Of a DNA stretch of 64,000 bases, positions 45,974-55,894 are shown one piece after another. The notes below the pieces were generated by a model. It worked only from the letters and a program-made list of their open reading frames with translations. It had not been told where the DNA came from and searched no databases. The stretch covers positions 496,001 through 560,000 of the forward strand of contig CANLXL010000003.1 of the NCBI GenBank assembly GCA_947495125.1. Direction: 5' to 3'. The stretch is from an uncultured Flaviramulus sp. (GTDB lineage Bacteria > Bacteroidota > Bacteroidia > Flavobacteriales > Flavobacteriaceae). The first letter of the stretch is position 1; each line of letters opens with the position of its first letter. Made by a program: the position numbers and the translations under genes.

Positions 45974-46171
45974 ATGGAAGATAAAATTTTAAAATATATA
46001 AAAGGAGAGCTTGATGGTATTGAAACTAGAAAACTGGTGATTTGGATAAATTCAGATCCCGATAACCAAAAGAAATTTAATGTTTTGAAGGCTCAATATG
46101 TAGCTTCAAAATTAAAAGATCTTCCCGATGATATTGAGGAAGATACAACACCTTTAATAAAACGAATTTGA
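45974..46171 (+). CDS. Small protein resembling the N-terminal anti-sigma domain of FecR
   Basis: 65 residues, highly charged, no membrane segment. The pattern MEDKILKYIKGELDGIETRKLVIWINSDPDN followed by KKFNVLKAQ closely parallels the first 55 residues of FecR-type anti-sigma factors, including the one in this window (MENKDIENIIIKYFNKSIDQ...). The membrane helix and periplasmic FecR domain are absent: the frame ends after DTTPLIKRI. It is preceded by 23 nt and followed by 17 nt of spacer, so it is translated within the permease operon. It may be a soluble anti-sigma factor or a gene remnant. Confidence 0.65.
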   Translation: MEDKILKYIKGELDGIETRKLVIWINSDPDNQKKFNVLKAQYVASKLKDLPDDIEEDTTPLIKRI

Positions 46172-46188
46172 TGTAAAAGAAAAAAATC

Positions 46189-48624
46189 ATGATACGAAAC
46201 TATTTCAAAATTGCTTGGCGAAACCTTATCAAAAACAAGGGGTTTACGATTATAAATATTGTTGGACTAAGTATTGGAGTAGCGGCCTGTATTTTGATTT
46301 CACTTTACATTGTTCACGAAAGCAGTTACGATAAATACGTTCCAAATTCTGACAATGTATATCGTATGACGGGTGAGTTTATAGAAGACGGTCGTGTAGA
46401 TGGCGGGATTCACTTTTCAGCAAACACAGCACGTACATTGCTGGCAGATTTTGATGAGGTTGAAAATGCCGGCAGACTTATGGATAACCAGCTTTTTTAT
46501 GGTGCCGGGAGCAATGATATTCGTTTTGATGGCGAAGCGATGCAGCATCACGAAAAGGGATTTGCTTATGCCGACGAGTCCATGATCGACATTATGGGCA
46601 TTCAAATGCTTTACGGAAATGCTAAGTCGGCACTTTCAAAGCCCAAAACTGTGGTGATTTCAGAAACCATGGCGAACAAATATTTTAACGGAGAAAATCC
46701 TATAGGTAGAATCATGTATTTAAACGGGAATACCGAAGACCCTTTTAAAATCGATGGTGTTATGAAGGATTTTGCCAGTAACTCGCATTTAAGCTATGAT
46801 TTTTTAATCACTTTAACTGATGTTGAATTTGGTGATGGGGAGCAAACAAGATGGTTTCAAAATAATTATTATACCTATTTAGTGCTTCGCCCGGATACCG
46901 ATATAGCTGTGTTTGAAGATAAAATGTCTAACACATTAATACATAAATATTTAAAACCTGCGTTCATAAATTCCGGGTTTGTTATGGGTGAAACCTTAGA
47001 AGATAAACTCAGCTTTTATTTACAACGTTTAACAGATATTAATTTACATTCTACAAATATCGATTTTGAATCGAGCTTTCGAAATGATATTAAGATCATT
47101 TGGATTTTTGGAATCGTGGCCTTGTTTATTTTGGTAATAGCCAGCATTAATTTTGTGAATTTATCAACTGCAAAATCAGCTAACAGAGCCAAAGAGGTTG
47201 GGTTGAGAAAAGTTGTAGGATCCACACGGGCACAACTTGTTGGTCAGTTTTTAGCCGAAGCAGTTTTAATAGCGCTTATCGCATTTATAATAGGTGTCTT
47301 TTTATCGTCTTTATTAATGCCGCTTTTTAGAGATATGTCTGGAATAGACTTGATTATGCCATGGTCGAGCTTAGGGTTTTTGCCCGTTATTCTGCTTGCC
47401 GCTATTTTGGTTGGTATTCTGGCGGGATTATATCCTTCTTTTTACCTCTCAAAATTTAACCCGGTTAATGTTTTAAAAGGAACACTTAGTACGGGCAGCA
47501 AGTCTGGTGGATTACGAAGCACCTTAGTGGTTTTTCAATTTACCATTTCCATAATCTTAATCGTTGGAACGTTAATCGTAAGCCAACAAATGAATTTTAT
47601 TTTAAATTCTAAAGTAGGTTTTGAAAAAGATCAGGTGGTTCAAATCTATAGTACTAATATTTTGAATGACAAGGTTGAAACGTTCAAAGAAGAACTTAAA
47701 AAACTACCGGGAATAAGCAATGTAACGATTAGTGACTATTTACCTATTGAAGGTACCAAAAGAAACGGAAATAGCTTTGTAAAAGAAGGGCGGGATAATA
47801 TAGATGAAACTGTTGGAGGTCAAGCCTGGGTTATCGATGAAGATTATTTGGAAACCATAGGGATAACACTTTCAGAAGGTAGAAATTTTATAGCAGATCG
47901 AGCTTCCGATGAACAAGCCGTTATACTGAACCAAAAGATGGTTCAAAAACTGAATTTAGAAGACCCCATTGGAAAACGAATTTCCAGATACGGACAACTA
48001 TGGGAAGTTATTGGTGTGGTTGAAGATTTTAACTTTAATTCCATGAAAGAAACGGTACAGCCACTCTGTTTTTTTAAAGGGATCAGTCCAACCATTACGT
48101 CGGTTAAAATGAGTACGGAAGACGTTTCTGAAGTATTAGCTTCCATGGAAGCAAAATGGGGTGAGTTTGTTCCAGATATGGCGTTTCGCTATGAGTTCAT
48201 GGATGCTTCTTTTGCCAAAATGTATCGCAATGTAAGTCAGATTAAAGCCATCTTCACCACCTTTTCGGTGTTGGCCATATTTGTTGCTTGTCTTGGGCTA
48301 TTAGCGCTTTCAGCATATATGGTTGAACAACGGCGTAAAGAAATGAGTATTAGAAAAGTGTTGGGGGCTTCGGTTCAAATAATCTTTAGGTTGCTCACAA
48401 AAAACTTTTTAATATTAGTTATCATCGCCTTATTCGTGGCGGTTCCCATAGCGTATTATTTAATGAAGACTTGGTTACAGGATTACGAATATCGCATCGA
48501 TATGTCCTGGTCTGTATTTGCTGTGGCCGGAATTATAGCCATAGCTATTGCTTTGGTAACAGTAAGTTATCATGCCATGAAATCGGCAGTAGTTAACCCT
48601 GCAGAGCATTTAAGAGGAGAATAA
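46189..48624 (+). CDS. FtsX/MacB-like ABC permease 3
   Basis: 811 residues; MIRNYFKIAWRNLIKNKGFTIINIVGLSIG at the N-terminus, then periplasmic domain, FtsX domain 1 (SINFVNLSTAKSANRAKEVGLRKVVGS), second periplasmic domain and FtsX domain 2 (EQRRKEMSIRKVLGASV), ending VNPAEHLRGE. Closest relative is permease 4, with which its last 145 or so residues are essentially identical; the DNA from 48331 through the stop and on to 48678 matches base for base the corresponding part after permease 4. Differences concentrate in the first periplasmic domain. Confidence 0.93.
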   Translation: MIRNYFKIAWRNLIKNKGFTIINIVGLSIGVAACILISLYIVHESSYDKYVPNSDNVYRMTGEFIEDGRVDGGIHFSANTARTLLADFDEVENAGRLMDNQLFYGAGSNDIRFDGEAMQHHEKGFAYADESMIDIMGIQMLYGNAKSALSKPKTVVISETMANKYFNGENPIGRIMYLNGNTEDPFKIDGVMKDFASNSHLSYDFLITLTDVEFGDGEQTRWFQNNYYTYLVLRPDTDIAVFEDKMSNTLIHKYLKPAFINSGFVMGETLEDKLSFYLQRLTDINLHSTNIDFESSFRNDIKIIWIFGIVALFILVIASINFVNLSTAKSANRAKEVGLRKVVGSTRAQLVGQFLAEAVLIALIAFIIGVFLSSLLMPLFRDMSGIDLIMPWSSLGFLPVILLAAILVGILAGLYPSFYLSKFNPVNVLKGTLSTGSKSGGLRSTLVVFQFTISIILIVGTLIVSQQMNFILNSKVGFEKDQVVQIYSTNILNDKVETFKEELKKLPGISNVTISDYLPIEGTKRNGNSFVKEGRDNIDETVGGQAWVIDEDYLETIGITLSEGRNFIADRASDEQAVILNQKMVQKLNLEDPIGKRISRYGQLWEVIGVVEDFNFNSMKETVQPLCFFKGISPTITSVKMSTEDVSEVLASMEAKWGEFVPDMAFRYEFMDASFAKMYRNVSQIKAIFTTFSVLAIFVACLGLLALSAYMVEQRRKEMSIRKVLGASVQIIFRLLTKNFLILVIIALFVAVPIAYYLMKTWLQDYEYRIDMSWSVFAVAGIIAIAIALVTVSYHAMKSAVVNPAEHLRGE

Positions 48625-48678
48625 ACATCATCAATCAAAAAACGAATAAGTTATGATTTGGAATTATTTTAAAATAGC
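48244..48678 (+). repeat. Long direct repeat, copy 1 (permease 3 end, spacer, permease 4 start)
   Basis: 435 bp matching 50702-51136 with one mismatch (48330, A versus G). From 48331 to 48678 there are 348 consecutive identical bases. The tract includes the last 126 codons of permease 3, the 28-nt spacer, and the first 26 nt of permease 4. Offset between copies is 2458 bp, one gene unit. Confidence 0.9.
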
Positions 48679-51082
48679 TTGGCGAAATCTTATCAAAAAT
48701 AGAGGATTCACTTTTATTAATATTATAGGTTTAAGTATTGGTGTCGCTGCTTGCATTTTAATTTCACTTTATATTATTCACGAAAGCAGTTATGATAAGG
48801 AAGTCCCTAACTCAGAAAACACGTATCGTATGGTTGGTGATTTCATTATCGAAGGAAGTGCCGTACCAGGGATAAGTTTTCCAGCCAAAACAGCGTCAAC
48901 AGTTATTACAGATTTTGAAGAAGTAGCGAATTCGGGGAGGTTAGCTGATCATTTTTACGGTGGAGGAAGTAATGAAATACGCTTTGATGGCGAAGCCATG
49001 CAACATCATGAGAAAGGTTTTACTTATGTTGATCCTTCAATGATCAATATTATGGGAATTCAGATGATTTATGGCAACCCAACAAGAGCGTTAGCAGAGC
49101 CAAAAACCGTGGTTATTTCGGAAGACATTTCAAAAAAATATTTTAAGAATGAAAATCCTGTTGGGCGGGTCATGTATTTAAATGGGAATAATGAAGATGC
49201 TTTTAGAATTAATGGAGTGATGAAAAATTTTGCCAGTAACTCCCATTTAAACTACGATTTTCTAATCACTTTAACAGATGTCGAGTTTTGGAAAGGAGAA
49301 CAAACGAGTTGGACTTCTAATAATTATGATACTTATGTAGTTCTAAGGCCCGATACAGACGTGTCTGAATTTGAAAAAAAAATGTCCAATACCCTGATTA
49401 ATAAATATCTAAAACCTGCTTTTATTGCTAACGGGGAGGTTATTGGAGAAACATTGGAAGACAGATATAGAATCTATTTGCAAAAATTGACGGACATAAA
49501 TTTATATTCGGCACATATGGATTTTGAATCTGGCATTCGAAATGATATCAAGATCATTTGGATTTTTGGAATCGTGGCCTTATTTATTTTGGTGATAGCC
49601 AGCATTAATTTTGTGAATTTATCAACCGCAAAATCTGCCAACAGAGCCAAAGAAGTAGGACTGAGAAAAGTTGTAGGGTCCACACGAGCACAGCTTGTTA
49701 ATCAGTTTTTAGCCGAAGCGATTTTAATAACGTTCGTTGCTTTTATAATAGGTGTCTTTTTAGCGTCTTTACTAATGCCGCTTTTTAGAGACATGTCTGG
49801 GATGGACTTGATCATACCATGGTCTAGCTTAGGCTTTTTACCCGTTATTTTACTTGCAGCAATTTTAGTCGGTATTCTGGCGGGATTATATCCTTCATTT
49901 TATTTGTCAAATTTCAACCCTATTAATGTTTTAAAAGGGAGGCTTAGTACTGGAAGTAAGTCTGGCGGATTGCGAAGTACCTTGGTCGTTTTTCAATTTA
50001 CGATTTCCATAATATTGATCGTTGGGACTTTAATAGTAAGCCAACAAATGAATTTTATTTTAAATTCAAAAGTAGGGTTCGACAAGGATCAGGTGGTTCA
50101 GATTTATAGTACCAATATTCTAAATGATAGGGTAGAAACGTTTAAAGAAGAACTTAAAAAATTACCGAGAATTAGTGACGTAACCATTAGTGATTACTTA
50201 CCCCTTGAAGGCACCAAAAGGAATGAAGCTAGCTTTGTAAAAGAAGGTCGAGATGGTATCGATGAAACTGTTGGAGGTCAGGCCTGGGTAGTAGATGAAG
50301 ATTACATCGAAACTCTGGGTATAAGTCTCACTGAAGGTCGAAATTTTATAGCAGAACGAATCTTTGACGAACAAGCGGTTATACTAAATCAAACCATGGT
50401 TGAAAAACTAAACCTAGAGGATCCGATTGGGAAACGAATTTCGAGGTATGGTAAACTATACGAGGTTATAGGTGTAGTCGAAGATTTTAATTTCAATACC
50501 ATGAAGGAATCGGTACGACCACTAGGCTTTTTTAGAGGGATAAGTCCAACCATTACTTCGGTTAAAATGAGTACGGGAGACGTTTCTGAAGTATTAGCTT
50601 CCATGGAAGCAAAATGGGATGAGTTTGTTCCGGATATGGCGTTTCGCTATGAGTTTATGGATGCTTCTTTTGCCAAAATGTATCGTAATGTAAGTCAGAT
50701 CAAAGCCATCTTCACCACCTTTTCGGTGTTGGCCATATTTGTTGCTTGTCTTGGGCTATTAGCGCTTTCAGCATATATGGTTGAACAGCGGCGTAAAGAA
50801 ATGAGTATTAGAAAAGTGTTGGGGGCTTCGGTTCAAATAATCTTTAGGTTGCTCACAAAAAACTTTTTAATATTAGTTATCATCGCCTTATTCGTGGCGG
50901 TTCCCATAGCGTATTATTTAATGAAGACTTGGTTACAGGATTACGAATATCGCATCGATATGTCCTGGTCTGTATTTGCTGTGGCCGGAATTATAGCCAT
51001 AGCTATTGCTTTGGTAACAGTAAGTTATCATGCCATGAAATCGGCAGTAGTTAACCCTGCAGAGCATTTAAGAGGAGAATAA
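48653..51082 (+). CDS. FtsX/MacB-like ABC permease 4
   Basis: 809 residues, tandem paralogue of permease 3 with the same domain order. N-terminus MIWNYFKIAWRNLIKNRGFTFINIIGLSIG, FtsX domain 1 motif SANRAKEVGLRKVVGS, C-terminus VNPAEHLRGE. Relative to permease 3, the first periplasmic domain (about 45-285) differs at many positions (for example VEFWKGEQTSWTSNNYDTY versus VEFGDGEQTRWFQNNYYTY), whereas the C-terminal half is almost the same. Recent duplication followed by selective divergence of the sensing/cargo part is inferred. Confidence 0.93.
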   Translation: MIWNYFKIAWRNLIKNRGFTFINIIGLSIGVAACILISLYIIHESSYDKEVPNSENTYRMVGDFIIEGSAVPGISFPAKTASTVITDFEEVANSGRLADHFYGGGSNEIRFDGEAMQHHEKGFTYVDPSMINIMGIQMIYGNPTRALAEPKTVVISEDISKKYFKNENPVGRVMYLNGNNEDAFRINGVMKNFASNSHLNYDFLITLTDVEFWKGEQTSWTSNNYDTYVVLRPDTDVSEFEKKMSNTLINKYLKPAFIANGEVIGETLEDRYRIYLQKLTDINLYSAHMDFESGIRNDIKIIWIFGIVALFILVIASINFVNLSTAKSANRAKEVGLRKVVGSTRAQLVNQFLAEAILITFVAFIIGVFLASLLMPLFRDMSGMDLIIPWSSLGFLPVILLAAILVGILAGLYPSFYLSNFNPINVLKGRLSTGSKSGGLRSTLVVFQFTISIILIVGTLIVSQQMNFILNSKVGFDKDQVVQIYSTNILNDRVETFKEELKKLPRISDVTISDYLPLEGTKRNEASFVKEGRDGIDETVGGQAWVVDEDYIETLGISLTEGRNFIAERIFDEQAVILNQTMVEKLNLEDPIGKRISRYGKLYEVIGVVEDFNFNTMKESVRPLGFFRGISPTITSVKMSTGDVSEVLASMEAKWDEFVPDMAFRYEFMDASFAKMYRNVSQIKAIFTTFSVLAIFVACLGLLALSAYMVEQRRKEMSIRKVLGASVQIIFRLLTKNFLILVIIALFVAVPIAYYLMKTWLQDYEYRIDMSWSVFAVAGIIAIAIALVTVSYHAMKSAVVNPAEHLRGE

Positions 51083-51136
51083 ACATCATCAATCAAAAAA
51101 CGAATAAGTTATGATTTGGAATTATTTTAAAATAGC
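50702..51136 (+). repeat. Long direct repeat, copy 2 (permease 4 end, spacer, permease 5 start)
   Basis: Second copy of 48244-48678. It ends inside permease 5, after the bases coding MIWNYFKIA, although permease 5 otherwise belongs to a different subgroup. That break places one recombination border inside the start of permease 5. Confidence 0.9.
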
Positions 51137-53480
51137 ATGGCGGAATCTTATTCAAAATAAGGGCTATTCGGCTATAAACATTGGCGGATTGGCCATTGGA
51201 ATGGCAAGTAGTCTTTTTATTCTTTTATGGGTGAATAATGAAACGAGCTATGATAAGTTTCATACGCATGCAGATGACATTTTCAGATTAACAGCCGATG
51301 CCGGGAATGGGTTTAAAGCGGCAGTAAGTCCGGCAGGCATGGTAGAGCAATTACCAGATGATTTACCGGAAATAGAATCATACGTGCGCCTAAGTCAAAG
51401 TTTTGAACCTTTATTTGAAGCCAACGATAAAAGTCTTAAAATTGAATCTGTCTTTTTTGCCGACGCTAATTTTTTAGACGTATTCACTTTTCAATTGATT
51501 GCCGGAGACGCTAAAACAGCTCTTATAAATCCAGATGGGATGTTAATTACGGAAGCTACAGCCAAAAAACTTTTCGGCAATGAAAATGCTTTAGGAAAGG
51601 TGGTAAAAGTAGACAAGACTGAAAGTTTTACGGTAACGGGCATATTGGCAAATGTACCATCCAATTCTCATCTTCAATTCAATGTTATTTTGCCTATGGC
51701 ATTTAATGCAAAAACACATAGGGATCTTATAAATAAGACCTGGGAGAATTTTAATTTTTACGGCTATTTTCAATTTAAAAAAGGGGCTGTTTCGTCGCCC
51801 GAAACACGTTCCCAAACTGTTGAAAAAATTAACCAAATATATAGTAACAGAATAAAAGAATTTGAAGTTAAGTTCAATTTACAGCCATTAACAGATATTC
51901 ATTTACACTCCGATTTACAAATAGATCTTCCGGGGCGTGGCAATATTCAGTATGTAAATATTTTTCTAATCGTAGCCTTCATTATTTTAATCGTAGCATG
52001 CATTAATTATATGAATCTGGCCACGGCCCGTTCGTCTAAGCGCGCTAAAGAAGTTGGTCTTCGTAAAGTTATCGGTGCCAGGAGAAAACAGCTTATATTT
52101 CAGTTTTTAAGCGAATCATTTATATTATCTTTTTTATCACTTTTAGTGGCCATTGGTATTGTGTATTTGTTTTTACCCGCATTTAACACCCTTACACAAA
52201 AACAGTTACTCTTTAGTATAGGGGATCGCCAGATTTGGATGAGCTTAGGCGCTATATTTTTGGTAGCAAGTTTTTTATCAGGAAGCTATCCGGCGTTGTT
52301 TTTATCTAATTTCAAGCCTATATCGGTGTTAAAAGGACGCGTAAGGATTGCAAGTTATAATCTGGTTTTTAGAAATGGATTAATCATTACGCAATTTGTA
52401 GCTTCGGTTTTATTGCTTATTGGTACCGCGGTTGTTTATAATCAATTGAATTTTATAAAAAACAAAAATTTAGGATTCGATAAAGAAAATCTGCTCTACA
52501 TGCCTTTGGAAGGCGATATCCAAGATAAGCAAGAAGCTTTAAAAATTGCATTGCAAAACAACCCTTTGACCGACCATTTTTCTTTCGTTTCAGATTTACC
52601 AACAAGTCTGGAAACAGGTACGTTTACCGTCGATTGGGATGGAAAAGACCCCAATGAGCAAATACTCTTTCCAAATATGCGCATAGATGAAAATTTTATC
52701 GATGTGTTTAAAGTTGAAATTATCAATGGCAGAGGATTTTCAGAAGAATTTTCAGCGGATAGAACAAATTATATCGTTAATGAAAAAGCGGTAAGTAGCA
52801 TGAACATGACTGTCGAAAATGCCATTGGCAAACGTTTGAATTTTCAGGGTAGAGAAGGTATTATCATAGGCGTCGTTAAAGATTTTAACTATAAACACCT
52901 TCAACATGCTATAGAACCTTTGATATTAGAATCTAATTCAGGAAGAGGTAATGTGGTCATACGAATTGCAGCGAATAATGTTGAGAAAACGATTAGTGCC
53001 TTAGAAGGTATCTATAATGCATTAGATCTTGCATACCCTTTTGAATACAATTTTGTTGATGCCGATTTAGATGCACAATATAAAGGTGAACAGCAGATGG
53101 AAGTTGTCTTTAATCTCTTTGCCATTTTAGCCATTTTTATTTCTTGCTTAGGGCTCTATGGCTTATCTGCGTTTATGGCAGAGCAGCGTTTTAAAGAAAT
53201 AGGTGTTAGAAAAGTTTTAGGTGCCAGTGTATTGAAGTTGGTTAATATGCTTTCCTGGGATTTATTAAAACTGGTTTTTATTGCCTTTTTAATTGCCTTA
53301 CCATTGGCTTGGTATATTATGAATTTATGGCTTCAAGGCTTTGCATTTCATATAAATATATCCTGGGGCATCTTTGTTTTGGCAGGAATTGCGGTGTCAT
53401 TTGTTGCGTTGTCAACCGTAAGCTATCAAAGTTTTAGAGCTGCTAATGCGAATCCGATTAAAAGTTTAAGAACGGAATAA
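51111..53480 (+). CDS. FtsX/MacB-like ABC permease 5
   Basis: 789 residues. Same eight-helix, two-periplasmic-domain layout. N-terminus MIWNYFKIAWRNLIQNKGYSAINIGGLAIG, FtsX domain 1 NYMNLATARSSKRAKEVGLRKVIGARR, FtsX domain 2 EQRFKEIGVRKVLGASV, C-terminus NPIKSLRTE. It belongs to the NPIKSL subgroup with permeases 6, 8 and 9, not with its upstream neighbours, despite the shared first 26 nt of coding sequence. Confidence 0.93.
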   Translation: MIWNYFKIAWRNLIQNKGYSAINIGGLAIGMASSLFILLWVNNETSYDKFHTHADDIFRLTADAGNGFKAAVSPAGMVEQLPDDLPEIESYVRLSQSFEPLFEANDKSLKIESVFFADANFLDVFTFQLIAGDAKTALINPDGMLITEATAKKLFGNENALGKVVKVDKTESFTVTGILANVPSNSHLQFNVILPMAFNAKTHRDLINKTWENFNFYGYFQFKKGAVSSPETRSQTVEKINQIYSNRIKEFEVKFNLQPLTDIHLHSDLQIDLPGRGNIQYVNIFLIVAFIILIVACINYMNLATARSSKRAKEVGLRKVIGARRKQLIFQFLSESFILSFLSLLVAIGIVYLFLPAFNTLTQKQLLFSIGDRQIWMSLGAIFLVASFLSGSYPALFLSNFKPISVLKGRVRIASYNLVFRNGLIITQFVASVLLLIGTAVVYNQLNFIKNKNLGFDKENLLYMPLEGDIQDKQEALKIALQNNPLTDHFSFVSDLPTSLETGTFTVDWDGKDPNEQILFPNMRIDENFIDVFKVEIINGRGFSEEFSADRTNYIVNEKAVSSMNMTVENAIGKRLNFQGREGIIIGVVKDFNYKHLQHAIEPLILESNSGRGNVVIRIAANNVEKTISALEGIYNALDLAYPFEYNFVDADLDAQYKGEQQMEVVFNLFAILAIFISCLGLYGLSAFMAEQRFKEIGVRKVLGASVLKLVNMLSWDLLKLVFIAFLIALPLAWYIMNLWLQGFAFHINISWGIFVLAGIAVSFVALSTVSYQSFRAANANPIKSLRTE

Positions 53481-53482
53481 CT

Positions 53483-55858
53483 ATGATCTGGAATTATTTT
53501 AAAATAGCGTTTAGAATTTTTCAAAAAGAGAAGTCTGCCACACTGACTAATATCTTAGGAATGTCTCTTGGTATAACCTGTAGTATTCTTATCTATTTAT
53601 GGTTACAAGATGAGCTTCGCTACAATGATTTAGCTGAAGACGAAAACCGTATATGCTATGTAATGACAAATCACCCAATGACTGGCGGAGACATAAAAAC
53701 ATGGGCAACAACACCACAACCTCTTAAAGCCGTGTTGGAAGAAAAATATCCCAGTATTGAAAAAGTAGCCTTGTTAACCTGGGAACCTCCAACAAATTTT
53801 AAAAAATCTAATGGTTTTCTACAAGAAAATGGCAGCTATGCCTCTCCTGAAGTTTTTGAGATCTTTAAAATACCTTTTGTCGATGGGAATTACACGCCGC
53901 TTTTCGAAAAAACCAAAGCCATAGTAATTTCAGAAAATTTCGCTAAACGTTATTTTGGCAACGCTTGGAAAACATCTCATGTTATTGGACAATTTATAAC
54001 CAATGATAATGAAGATGTATACGAATTGGTAGGCGTTTTTGAAAGCCTGCCCAAACAGTCTACACTTCAATTCGATTTTGTTATTCCGTACGCCGAGAAG
54101 CTTAATAAAAATCCGTGGTTAAAACACTGGGGAAACTTTCAAAATCAAATGTATGTTAAGCTAGCACATGGGGTATCGAAAGAAGAAGCCAATATGCGTA
54201 TTAAAAATGCCATCATAGATAATCGTCCGGATGAGGCAACTACGGAAGAGCTCTTACTTCAACCCTTTACCGATCAGTACCTCTATAATAATTTTGAAGG
54301 AGGAAAAGTATCGGGCGGGCGTATTGAATATGTACACTTGTTATCTATTGCAGCGATTTTGATCTTGCTTTTGGCAAGTATAAATTTCATGAATTTATCT
54401 ACGGCTCGTGCTGCAAAGCGGTCGAAAGAAACAGGTGTTAGAAAAGTACTCGGAGCACTTAAATGGAATCTCAAAATTCAGTTTATTATCGAGTCGATAT
54501 TAATAACTCTATTCGGATTTGGTATTTCGATAGTCATTGTTTTAGGATTATTGCCAAAGTTTAATGAGCTAACCGACAAGCAGATAGATGTTAACTTTTT
54601 TACACTCGAGTTTATGGTCTATGCAGCGTCGTTTGCTCTATTAGTGGGATTATGTTCTGGAATTTATCCGGCGTTTTATTTATCGGCATTAAGCCCGGTT
54701 CGATCATTAAAAGGCGTTTTTACCCATAATCGAAAAGAAGCCTTTTTTAGAAAGTCCCTCATTGTATTTCAGTTTATGATTACTATCGTTATGATAATCG
54801 GAGCTATTTCTGTCTATAAGCAAGTAGGCTACATCCAGAATAAAAATATTGGTTTCGATAAAGAGAATCTGGTCGAAGTTTATATGGGAGATATAGATCC
54901 TACACGTAATTACGAAGTTTATAAACGAGAGCTCCTGGAGAAACCCGGAATATTGGAAGTCGCTCCAATAAATCAAAACATTCTAAATATAAGTAATTCA
55001 ACTTCTGATCCTGAATGGGATGGCAAAATGGCGGACGAAATTACATCTTTTACCATCATGTGCAGCGACCCCGATTTTTTAAAAACTACAGGCATAAAAT
55101 TGAAGGCAGGCAGAAATTTTAGCTGGCAGAAAGCCACCGATACCGCTAATTTTATTATAAATGGAGCTGCTCAAAAAGCAATGAGAATGAAAGACCCTAT
55201 TGGTGAGAATTTAGGATTTTGGGGCAGAACCGGTAAAATAATAGGTGTTATAGACGATGTCCATATTCATTCGTTACATGCTGCAATAGAGCCATTCATT
55301 ATTAGATACGATCCTCCCATGACATACAAAATGCTGGTGCGTATAGAAGCAAACAAAACATCACAAGCTATAGCCTCTCTGGAAGAACTTCACCATAAAT
55401 TTAATCCCGGTAAGATATTCAACTATGATTTTATTTCAGATATGTATCGGGGGCAATATAAGAGTGAGTATCTTATAAAAGATCTGGTTTTATATTTTAC
55501 CATTATAGCCATATTTATTTCCTGTTTGGGGCTTTTAAGTCTTATTGCATATACAGCCAATCAAAGATCTAAAGAGATTAGTATACGTAAAGTGTTAGGT
55601 GCTTCTATCATGAATATTCTGCGCTTACTTTCAAAAGATTTTTTACGCCTTATTATTATTGCGATAATCATATCTATTCCAATTGCTTATTACATCATAA
55701 CAGGATGGCTTGAAAATTTTGCATATCGAATATCACTAGACTGGATGTTGTTTTTTATATCTGGACTTGCCGCTATCGTGATTACCATTTTTATTATAGG
55801 TGCACAGGTATTAAAAGCGGCAACTGCCAGCCCTATAAAAAGTTTAAAAACAGAATAA
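53483..55858 (+). CDS. FtsX/MacB-like ABC permease 6
   Basis: 791 residues, starting 2 nt after permease 5. It has the most divergent N-terminus of the array (MIWNYFKIAFRIFQKEKSATLTNILGMSLG). FtsX domain 1: FMNLSTARAAKRSKETGVRKVLGALK. FtsX domain 2: NQRSKEISIRKVLGASI. C-terminus ASPIKSLKTE. Its periplasmic domains share little with permeases 3 and 4 by eye. Confidence 0.93.
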   Translation: MIWNYFKIAFRIFQKEKSATLTNILGMSLGITCSILIYLWLQDELRYNDLAEDENRICYVMTNHPMTGGDIKTWATTPQPLKAVLEEKYPSIEKVALLTWEPPTNFKKSNGFLQENGSYASPEVFEIFKIPFVDGNYTPLFEKTKAIVISENFAKRYFGNAWKTSHVIGQFITNDNEDVYELVGVFESLPKQSTLQFDFVIPYAEKLNKNPWLKHWGNFQNQMYVKLAHGVSKEEANMRIKNAIIDNRPDEATTEELLLQPFTDQYLYNNFEGGKVSGGRIEYVHLLSIAAILILLLASINFMNLSTARAAKRSKETGVRKVLGALKWNLKIQFIIESILITLFGFGISIVIVLGLLPKFNELTDKQIDVNFFTLEFMVYAASFALLVGLCSGIYPAFYLSALSPVRSLKGVFTHNRKEAFFRKSLIVFQFMITIVMIIGAISVYKQVGYIQNKNIGFDKENLVEVYMGDIDPTRNYEVYKRELLEKPGILEVAPINQNILNISNSTSDPEWDGKMADEITSFTIMCSDPDFLKTTGIKLKAGRNFSWQKATDTANFIINGAAQKAMRMKDPIGENLGFWGRTGKIIGVIDDVHIHSLHAAIEPFIIRYDPPMTYKMLVRIEANKTSQAIASLEELHHKFNPGKIFNYDFISDMYRGQYKSEYLIKDLVLYFTIIAIFISCLGLLSLIAYTANQRSKEISIRKVLGASIMNILRLLSKDFLRLIIIAIIISIPIAYYIITGWLENFAYRISLDWMLFFISGLAAIVITIFIIGAQVLKAATASPIKSLKTE

Positions 55859-55894
55859 AATTGAGACCTGAGAGGCCTTATAAAAAGAGAAATC

